Source: CAIWHR01 sp963786625
GTDB lineage: Bacteria; Pseudomonadota; Gammaproteobacteria; Burkholderiales; Casimicrobiaceae
Length of the DNA stretch: 64,000 nucleotides
NCBI GenBank assembly: GCA_963786625.1
Contig: CAWAZS010000004.1
Span: 682,001-746,000, forward strand
Reading direction: 5' to 3'
Made by a program: the position numbers and the translations under genes. Position 1 is the first letter of the stretch. Every line of letters starts with the position of its first letter. A model generated the notes under the pieces. It was not told the DNA's origin, made no database searches, and was given only the letters and a program-made list of their open reading frames with translations. Shown piece after piece: positions 58,312 through 64,000 of the stretch.

Positions 58312-59784
58312 TCACGCCGGGGCGCGGCCGTACCGGTCGTCGAAGCGGACGATGTCGTCCTCGCCGAGGTAGTCGCCGCACTGCACCTCGATCATCACCA
58401 GCGGCTCGCTGCCGGGATTCTCGAGCCGGTGCTTGGTCCCGACCGGGATGTACGTGGAGCCGTTGGCCTCAACCGCGAAGGTCTCCTCGCCTCGCGTCAC
58501 GCGGGCGATGCCGGCGACGACGACCCAGTGTTCGCTGCGGCGGTGGTGGAGCTGCAGCGACAGCGCGGCGCCCGGCTTCACCTCGATGCGCTTGATCTTG
58601 AAGCCCGGGCCGTCCTGCAGCACCGTATAGGCGCCCCACGGCCGCGCGACCGTCCTGTGCATCCGGTACGATTCGTGGCCGCGCGCCTTCAGCTCGCCGA
58701 CGACGTCCTTGACGCGCTGCAGGTGGTCGCGGTGCGCGACGAGCACGGCGTCCGGCGTCTCGACGATGACGAGGTTCTCGACGCCGACCGTCGCGACCAC
58801 GCGATCGTCGGCGTGCACATAGGTGCCCGTGGTCGCGATCGTGACGCGCTCGCCCTGGCCGCGGTTCCCGTGGGCGTCGGCTGGCACGAGCTCGGCCACG
58901 GCCTGCCAGGAGCCGACGTCGCTCCAGTCGAAGGTGCCGCGCACGACGGCGACCTCGCCGGCCGCTGCCGCCTTTTCCATCACCGCGTAATCGAGCGAGA
59001 TGTCCGGCACGGCGGCGAACATTCCGGCGTCGATCTCGAGCATCGGCGAATCGCCCCTTTCGGCGAGCGCCTGCGCGACGACGCGCACCGCGCCGAGCAC
59101 GTCGGGCGCGTGGCGTGCGAATGCCGCGATGATCGACGCCGGGGTGAAGCAGAACATCCCCGAGTTCCAGACATAGTTGCCAGCGGCCAGGTACTCCCGC
59201 GCCTTCGCCAGCGCCGGCTTCTCGACGAAGCGGCGCACGGTGAACGCCGCCGGCGCGCTTCCGGCGAGCGCTTCGCCGCACTCGATGTAGCCGAAGCCGG
59301 TCTCGGGATGCGTGGGGCCGATGCCGAAGGTGACCAGCAGGCCGTCGCGCGCGAGGCGCGACGCGCGCGCCACCGCGACCGCGAATGCCGCGTGGTCGCG
59401 GATCAGGTGGTCGGCGGGCAGCACGAGCAGCACCGCGTCGCGGCCGCGCATGGCGACGCAGAGCGCCGCGAGCGCGACGGCCGGCGCCGTGTTGCGGCCG
59501 AAGGGCTCGAGCAGGAACGAGCGCCGCAGCGGCTGTCGGTCGCGCAATCCGGCGTAGGCGTCCTTCGTCTGGAAATAGTATTCGCGGTTGGTGACCGTGA
59601 CCAGCTCGGCCACTCCGGGCAGCGCCAGTGCGCGCGCGGCGGTCTTGGTGAGGAGAGTCTCGCCATCGGGCAGCGGCATCGACGGCTTCGGCGTCGACTC
59701 GCGCGACAGCGGCCACAGCCGCGTGCCCGCGCCACCGGAGAGGATCACCGGGATTACGGGGGGCAGTTCAGGCGGTGCGGTCAT
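58312..59784 (-). CDS. manC: Mannose-1-phosphate guanylyltransferase / mannose-6-phosphate isomerase
   Basis: Makes GDP-mannose for polysaccharide synthesis. 490 residues. The nucleotidyltransferase domain at the N-terminus has ILSGGAGTRLWPLSRESTPK and FGRNTAPAVALAAL; FVEKPALAKAREYL and YVWNSGMFCF follow. The C-terminal cupin isomerase domain has RPWGAYTVLQDGPGFKIKRI, the metal-binding LHHRRSEHWVVV and VMIEVQCGDYLGEDDIVRFDD. No partner genes for exopolysaccharide are in view. Confidence 0.95.
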   Translation of the reverse strand: MTAPPELPPVIPVILSGGAGTRLWPLSRESTPKPSMPLPDGETLLTKTAARALALPGVAELVTVTNREYYFQTKDAYAGLRDRQPLRRSFLLEPFGRNTAPAVALAALCVAMRGRDAVLLVLPADHLIRDHAAFAVAVARASRLARDGLLVTFGIGPTHPETGFGYIECGEALAGSAPAAFTVRRFVEKPALAKAREYLAAGNYVWNSGMFCFTPASIIAAFARHAPDVLGAVRVVAQALAERGDSPMLEIDAGMFAAVPDISLDYAVMEKAAAAGEVAVVRGTFDWSDVGSWQAVAELVPADAHGNRGQGERVTIATTGTYVHADDRVVATVGVENLVIVETPDAVLVAHRDHLQRVKDVVGELKARGHESYRMHRTVARPWGAYTVLQDGPGFKIKRIEVKPGAALSLQLHHRRSEHWVVVAGIARVTRGEETFAVEANGSTYIPVGTKHRLENPGSEPLVMIEVQCGDYLGEDDIVRFDDRYGRAPA

Positions 59785-59971
59785 CGACGACAGGAAGGGC
59801 GGTCAGGGGGCGCACAGGACTCGACGTCGCGGCCCGGAAAGCGGCGCCGCGAACCTGCAATCGCCGCCGCGCAGCCGCGACCCGGAAGCGCGAACTTGAA
59901 ATCGCGCGAGTTTACCCCACATTGTCGATTGGACGCCGACGTTGGCGCGCGCGCCGAAAGGTGCGCAGTGC

Positions 59972-59977
59972 TATCAT
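59972..59977 (+). promoter_or_regulatory. Possible -10 (TATCAT) for ssrA
   Basis: TATCAT lies 38 bp before the mature 5' end of tmRNA. No -35 match is convincing. Confidence 0.3.
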
Positions 59978-60015
59978 TGGCCGACTTGAGCGCAATGCGC
60001 GCCGCGACGATTACC

Positions 60016-60395
60016 GGGGGTGAACTGGTTTCGACGGGGGTTGCAAAGCAGCTCGGGGCATGCCGAGGCGCAGGTCCTCGTAAATCCCACTGCAATCGCA
60101 AACTTAACTGCGAACGACGAAACGTACGCTCTGGCGGCTTAATCCCGCCGGACCTCGCACCCGGCAGCGCTCGGCTGGGGTGATCCTGGTTGGCAACAAC
60201 TGAGTCACGGCGAGGACATTCAGAGCGATCGCGCGCGCCCGGGTCACTTGGGCGTAGCGTTAAACCAAGGTGACTGGCCCTGCCGCAGCCTGTCCGTCGG
60301 CGGCGATGGGGCGAGAGCCAAACGACGAGACTAAGCATGTAGTCCTGACTGTCGAGTGCTTCCGGACGCGAGTTCGATTCTCGCCACCTCCACCA
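60016..60395 (+). ncRNA. ssrA: Transfer-messenger RNA
   Basis: Rescues stalled ribosomes together with SmpB. The 5' GGGGGTG (60016-60022) pairs with CACCTCC (60385-60391), followed by A and CCA; the T-arm reads GTTCGATTC. The reading frame GCG AAC GAC GAA ACG TAC GCT CTG GCG GCT TAA (60110-60142) encodes the tag ANDETYALAA, matching known betaproteobacterial tags (Neisseria). An in-frame GCA at 60098 is a less likely resume codon. Length 380 nt including CCA. No integrase or prophage lies downstream. Confidence 0.97.
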
Positions 60396-60400
60396 TCAGC

Positions 60401-60437
60401 AAGAACGACGGCCCCCGAGCGGGGCCGTTCTTCTTTT
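60401..60437 (+). terminator. Rho-independent terminator of ssrA
   Basis: AAGAACGACGGCCCC pairs with GGGGCCGTTCTT around a CGAGC loop, followed by CTTTT. Confidence 0.85.
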
Positions 60438-60542
60438 CGGCGCGTACGTCGGGAAGTCGTCCGTCGATTGCGACGGTGCGATATCCGCGCCGCATGGAGA
60501 GCCGGCGCAGCGCAAGCACGGTGAGAAACGGACGAGTCCAGC

Positions 60543-61013
60543 CTATTGCGCCGTGATCCTGCCTCCGAGCTGGCCGCCCGACGTCCTCACCGGTATCTGC
60601 TGCATCGCGTCGCTCGGCAGGACGCGACTTGCCGATCCGGCGCCGGCGGCGTTGACCGTCACCTGAAGGCGGGCTGGATGGGCGCCGCCTGTTCTGACGG
60701 TATTCGAGCGCGACTCGAAGAAGCTCTTGGTCGTGGATCCCGGCGCCACCGCATTCGCATCGGCGCCTACCTTCCGGGGCGCCGGCGCCGCGTTGGGCCT
60801 GACGGTGATCACGTAGTCGCCCTCCTGGACGAAGCCGAAGCTGAAATTGCCTTGCGGATCCGTCTTCACCTGCCGGATCAGGCGGCCAGGCTTCCGCTCC
60901 AGCGACACGTCGACGTCGGGGACGGGGTCGCCCGTGATCGCCAGAACGGCTGGAGAAAGCGCGATGAACGAAAGCGCAACAACACCGAACAGGGAACGGT
61001 TCGGACCAGTCAT
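60543..61013 (-). CDS. Exported protein with carboxypeptidase-regulatory-like domain
   Basis: 156 residues. Signal peptide SLFGVVALSFIALSPAVLAITG, then VDVSLERKPGRLIRQVKTDPQGNFSF and a GDYVITVRP segment, which is the pattern of a CarboxypepD_reg / transthyretin-like beta-sandwich. A Ser/Thr-rich C-terminal tail follows. The ATG at 61013 has AGGAGG six bases upstream, so it is preferred to a much longer frame. Function unknown; probably periplasmic. Confidence 0.75.
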   Translation of the reverse strand: MTGPNRSLFGVVALSFIALSPAVLAITGDPVPDVDVSLERKPGRLIRQVKTDPQGNFSFGFVQEGDYVITVRPNAAPAPRKVGADANAVAPGSTTKSFFESRSNTVRTGGAHPARLQVTVNAAGAGSASRVLPSDAMQQIPVRTSGGQLGGRITAQ

Positions 61014-61285
61014 ACGAGCCTCCTGACCGCCATGCCAGCACGGCGGGGATAACGCAGCGCGCTGCAGGATTGCGCGAGCGCTGCGAACCGCCGCTTCCCG
61101 GATCCGAGCAACAATCGTGCCCAATGCAGGAGGCCGACGCGTCCGGGCACCCGGGATGTCGGCAACGGCGCGAGACCGGATCCAGGGGCGGCACAGGACG
61201 CAGGAGATTCCGGCGCCGGCTCTCGCCATGGCGCCACCACACGTTCCGCCGGAGCGGACGTGTGGCGGCGTGCGTCCGCCTACTG

Positions 61286-61963
61286 CTAGCGGCGCGACAA
61301 CCCGAGACCCGCGAGGCCGAGGCCGAGGAGCGCAAGCGTTGCAGGCTCGGGAGCCGGGATGATGCCCTCGCCGCCGATGCGCACCTGCTTGACGTCATGA
61401 ACGATTTCGGCGGCGGTGGTCCCGCTCGCGTCGGAGTAGGTCTTGAGCGTTATCGAGGAGAACGGACCGCCCTCGATCGTGAAGAAGTTCGACCCGTTTC
61501 CGAGCGAAAACAGTGAGCTGAAAAGGGCGCCGTCACTGAACTGGACGAATCCGGAACTGTGCTGGTCGCGATCGATGTCGACGATGAGCTTGGTGAATGC
61601 GGCGCTACTGCCGCGATAGATCGTCAGGTCGCCGAAGAGATCCGGAGTGGCCGGCGGCCCCCCGTCGACTTCCGCCTGACCGCCGCTCACGTAATGGAGA
61701 CCCGTCGAATGGGTGGTCGAGAAGAGCACCGTTGCAGTGTGGTCCTGGTTGAGGCAGCCGCTGATCGGGTTGCCCTCGTCGACGTGCCCGGTACAGCTCC
61801 CCCCGCTGAGCACGTTGTCCGTGTCCGCATTGTCGGGACCCGTGCTCACCATCAACGTGGCGCGAGCCGGGCCGGCGAGCCCGAGCACAGTGATCAATGC
61901 CGCTGCGAGAAACGTCCGTTGGATCCGGATCTGTCCGGTCCGATGCAGGTATGTGTGTGTCAT
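61286..61963 (-). CDS. PEP-CTERM sorting domain protein
   Basis: 225 residues: signal peptide (FLAAALITVLGLAGPARA), a mostly beta-stranded exported region, and the C-terminal sorting signal PAPEPATLALLGLGLAGLGL then SRR. This signal is processed by an exosortase, which anchors or releases surface proteins in exopolysaccharide-producing Gram-negatives. No exosortase gene is in the window. GAGGGGG precedes the ATG at 61963. Confidence 0.9.
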   Translation of the reverse strand: MTHTYLHRTGQIRIQRTFLAAALITVLGLAGPARATLMVSTGPDNADTDNVLSGGSCTGHVDEGNPISGCLNQDHTATVLFSTTHSTGLHYVSGGQAEVDGGPPATPDLFGDLTIYRGSSAAFTKLIVDIDRDQHSSGFVQFSDGALFSSLFSLGNGSNFFTIEGGPFSSITLKTYSDASGTTAAEIVHDVKQVRIGGEGIIPAPEPATLALLGLGLAGLGLSRR

Positions 61964-62494
61964 TGCAATGCCCCCTCGAGAACGACGCGAGCTGTTGGTC
62001 GCTGGCGTGCGTGGGCGAGACGGCTTTCCCGACCTTCGTTCCTGTCAGGCGCCGCCGCTGGCGGACTCGAGCTTCCACGCCTGCGGCACCATGTCGCGCG
62101 CGCCGGCCCAGATGACCTTGCATTGCACAACGCATGACGCGTGCCATCGAAGGCAAGGTATTGATTGCACGAGCGCTGCGGGCGTCGCGCGCGTTCTCCC
62201 GTCAACGAGATGGCAGAACGCTCGACATGATCCAGATCAATGGCGGCAAACGGCCGATCCTGTCGACGAGCATCCAGGGTGAGCATCTGTGCCGAACGGA
62301 CCGTGCCGACCGGACGCCGCGTATAATGCGGGGCGAAAACAACCGGCGGGAACGCGCCGCCGGCATTGCCTTCCTCTCGCTGCGGCGACCACGGTCGGAC
62401 GCGCGACGCGAAGGCGCATTCGGCCATCCGCGCGTGGCCTGGATCCGGCAGGATTATCGACCCCGTGATCTTTCCCGAGATGCGAAACGCCACG
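61964..62494. other. Divergent intergenic region, PEP-CTERM gene to Bug receptor
   Basis: 531 bp without a gene I can support. A perfect TATAAT (62322-62327, plus strand) is the best promoter element. It would leave a leader of about 160 nt in front of the Bug receptor gene. Confidence 0.5.
62322..62327 (+). promoter_or_regulatory. -10 element (TATAAT) upstream of the Bug receptor
   Basis: Exact TATAAT in CGCGTATAATGCGG, 168 bp before the start codon; -35 is poor. Confidence 0.4.
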
Positions 62495-63484
62495 ATGAAG
62501 CAGCGCCACCCCTGGCGCGTGGCTCGTTGGCTCGTCGCTGCCTTTCTCTGCGCCTGCGCGGCGCCAGGCGTGAGCGCGGCCGCCGAGTATCCCGACCGGC
62601 CGATCCGCCTCGTGGTGCCGTTTCCGGCGGGCGGCGGCGCCGACACGCTCGCCCGGATCATCATGCCGCGGGTCGCGCAGGCGCTGGGCGCGTCGATCGT
62701 GATCGACAACCGGCCCGGCGCGGGCGGCAACGTCGGCGCCGAGCTCGTGGCGCGCGCGGCGCCGGATGGCTATACGCTCCTCTATGGGACGAACGGCACG
62801 CACGCGATCAACCCGTCCCTCTACGCGAGCCTGCCTTTCGACCCGGTCCGGGACTTCGCGCCGGTTTCGCGCATGACGGTGATCGCGGCGATGCTCGTCG
62901 TCAACAACGACTTTCCCGCGCATTCGGTGGATGAGCTCATCCGCTACGCGAAGAGCAATCCGGGAAAGCTGAATTTCGCCTCTGCGGGCAATGGGACCAC
63001 GTCGCATCTCGCCGGCGAGCTCTTCCGGACGATGGCCGGCATCGACATCGTGCACGTGCCGTATCGCGGCGGCGCGCTTGCGGTCACCGATGTCATCGGC
63101 GGGCAGGTGCAGATGATGATCGACGTGATGCCGAATGCCTATCCGCTCGCGAAAAGCGGCAAGGTGCGCGGCCTCGCGTGCACGACGGCGCGCCGCTTCC
63201 CGGCTGCCGCCGAGTACCCGACCATCGCCGAGTCCGGGGTGCCCGGGTTCGAAGTCACCGCCTGGGATGCGATCTTTGCCCCCGCCGGGACGCCGGTGCC
63301 GGTCATCGACCGGTTGAACGCGGCCATCCGGCAGGCGCTCGAGGATCCGAAGGTGGCACAATCGCTGCTGACGCACGGCGCGCAGGCGATTCCGAGCACG
63401 CCGAACGCGCTCGCGCAGCATGTCGCCACGGAAGCCGACAAGTGGGCAAAGGTCGTTCGGCGTTCCGGGGCGAAGATCGACTGA
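62495..63484 (+). CDS. Tripartite tricarboxylate transporter receptor (Bug/TctC family)
   Basis: 329 residues from ATG 62495. Signal peptide ending APGVSAAAE, then YPDRPIRLVVPFPAGGGADTLAR and VVIDNRPGAGGNVGAELVARA-type motifs that bind a carboxylate ligand. ELFRTMAGIDIVHVPYRGG and the C-terminal PSTPNALAQHVATEADKW are also typical. Bug proteins are periplasmic receptors, often far more numerous than their TctAB permeases; none is in view. It is 45 bp before the menB-type gene, so the ligand may be related to that enzyme's substrate. Confidence 0.93.
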   Translation: MKQRHPWRVARWLVAAFLCACAAPGVSAAAEYPDRPIRLVVPFPAGGGADTLARIIMPRVAQALGASIVIDNRPGAGGNVGAELVARAAPDGYTLLYGTNGTHAINPSLYASLPFDPVRDFAPVSRMTVIAAMLVVNNDFPAHSVDELIRYAKSNPGKLNFASAGNGTTSHLAGELFRTMAGIDIVHVPYRGGALAVTDVIGGQVQMMIDVMPNAYPLAKSGKVRGLACTTARRFPAAAEYPTIAESGVPGFEVTAWDAIFAPAGTPVPVIDRLNAAIRQALEDPKVAQSLLTHGAQAIPSTPNALAQHVATEADKWAKVVRRSGAKID

Positions 63485-63529
63485 CCCGCGGCGGCGCGAA
63501 ACCCGCGCACCCCCCGCACGGAGAGCACG

Positions 63530-64000
63530 ATGGACGTTCGCCCCATGCCGCCTGTTCCGGTCTGGAAGACCGTTGCGGGCTATCAGGACATCATCTACGC
63601 GAAGGCCGACGAGGGCATCGCCAAGATCGTCATCAACCGGCCCGAGGTCCGCAACGCGTTTCGCCCCGAGACCGTGCAGGAGATGCAGGCTGCTTTCGCG
63701 GATGCGCGCGACGACGCGGACATCGGCGTCGTGATCCTCACGGGCCAGGGCCGGGAAGCGTTCTGCTCCGGCGGCGATCAGCGGGTCCGCGGCAATGGCG
63801 GCTATGTCGGCAGCGACGGCGTTCCCCGCCTCAATGTTCTCGACCTGCAGCGCCAGATACGCACGCTGCCGAAGCCGGTGGTGGCGATGGTCGCCGGCTA
63901 CGCGATCGGCGGGGGCCACATCCTGCACATGATCTGCGATCTCACCATCGCGGCGGACAACGCGCGGTTCGGGCAGACCGGGCCCAAGGTGGGCAGTTTC
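63530..64000 (+). CDS. menB: MenB-type enoyl-CoA hydratase family protein, cut by window edge
   Basis: 157 codons are visible, opened by ATG 63530 with GGAGAG upstream. The sequence follows MenB (1,4-dihydroxy-2-naphthoyl-CoA synthase) closely: IAKIVINRPEVRNAFRPETV, FCSGGDQRVRG, LNVLDLQRQIRTLPKPVVAM, GYAIGGGHILHM and RFGQTGPKVGSF. Crotonase-fold oxyanion-hole Gly residues are present. Ring-opening relatives such as BadI share the fold. The Bug receptor upstream rather than men genes leaves open a catabolic role. Confidence 0.85.
   Translation, partial: MDVRPMPPVPVWKTVAGYQDIIYAKADEGIAKIVINRPEVRNAFRPETVQEMQAAFADARDDADIGVVILTGQGREAFCSGGDQRVRGNGGYVGSDGVPRLNVLDLQRQIRTLPKPVVAMVAGYAIGGGHILHMICDLTIAADNARFGQTGPKVGSF

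Noticed and set aside
60396..60542. Attachment site or island integrated at ssrA
   Set aside because: tmRNA 3' ends are common integration sites, but no integrase, direct repeat of the 3' end or phage gene follows.

Overview
The window is very GC-rich, tightly packed bacterial chromosome, most likely from a betaproteobacterium. Supporting evidence: the block exbB-exbD-lpxK-Trm112-kdsB-adk, a GlrK/QseG/GlrR three-gene system, a 180-kDa-class NAD glutamate dehydrogenase, a Bug (TctC) receptor, a PEP-CTERM protein, REP repeats, and a tmRNA whose tag reads ANDETYALAA. Genus and family cannot be fixed from the sequence. Nothing looks like a prophage, integrative element, CRISPR array or insertion sequence; almost everything is core metabolism plus a few accessory genes.

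Layout. 1-2.1 kb: a transporter-type (SSS) sensor kinase cut by the window edge, and its small upstream membrane protein. 2.3-3.7 kb: purB. 3.8-10.7 kb: a minus-strand run tRNA-Leu, queA, tgt, yajC, secD, secF, DedA (queuosine synthesis and Sec export). 11-15.9 kb: NAD-glutamate dehydrogenase broken by seven +1 shifts, then a benzoate-CoA-ligase-like enzyme. 17.4-22.4 kb: folA facing glrK-qseG-glrR, then thyA. 23.3-33 kb: an MFS-PlsC fusion, a DUF2339 membrane protein, aroC, xseA, glnS, htpX. 34-40.5 kb: a SWIB/H1-like protein, an amidohydrolase, a solute-binding protein, a TraB/GumN protein, an MFS carrier, msrA and YihY. 40.7-44.5 kb: exbBD-lpxK-Trm112-kdsB-adk (envelope energy and lipid A/KDO supply). 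44.6-48.7 kb: a pyrophosphate pair, PPi-dependent phosphofructokinase and a membrane H+-pyrophosphatase that carries a C-terminal OmpA-like peptidoglycan-binding domain. 48.9-59.8 kb: ggt, ndh, MarC, an MBL hydrolase, mfd, YdcH and manC, with several repeat elements between them. 60-64 kb: ssrA, two exported proteins, a Bug receptor and the start of a menB-type gene.

The most notable items are the H+-PPase::OmpA fusion beside PPi-PFK, several palindromic repeat families (two related long palindromes, REP/BIME arrays, a 114-bp tandem repeat, and a 27-bp perfect inverted repeat joined to a duplicated ndh start region), and a DnaA-box-like inverted pair upstream of glnS.

A caution for every reader: at least a dozen genes or gene ends (glutamate dehydrogenase, thyA, MFS-PlsC, DUF2339, xseA, adk) are intact only if single bases are removed. 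Nearly all events are one extra base. Because adk and thyA are normally essential, residual sequencing or assembly error is more likely than gene decay.
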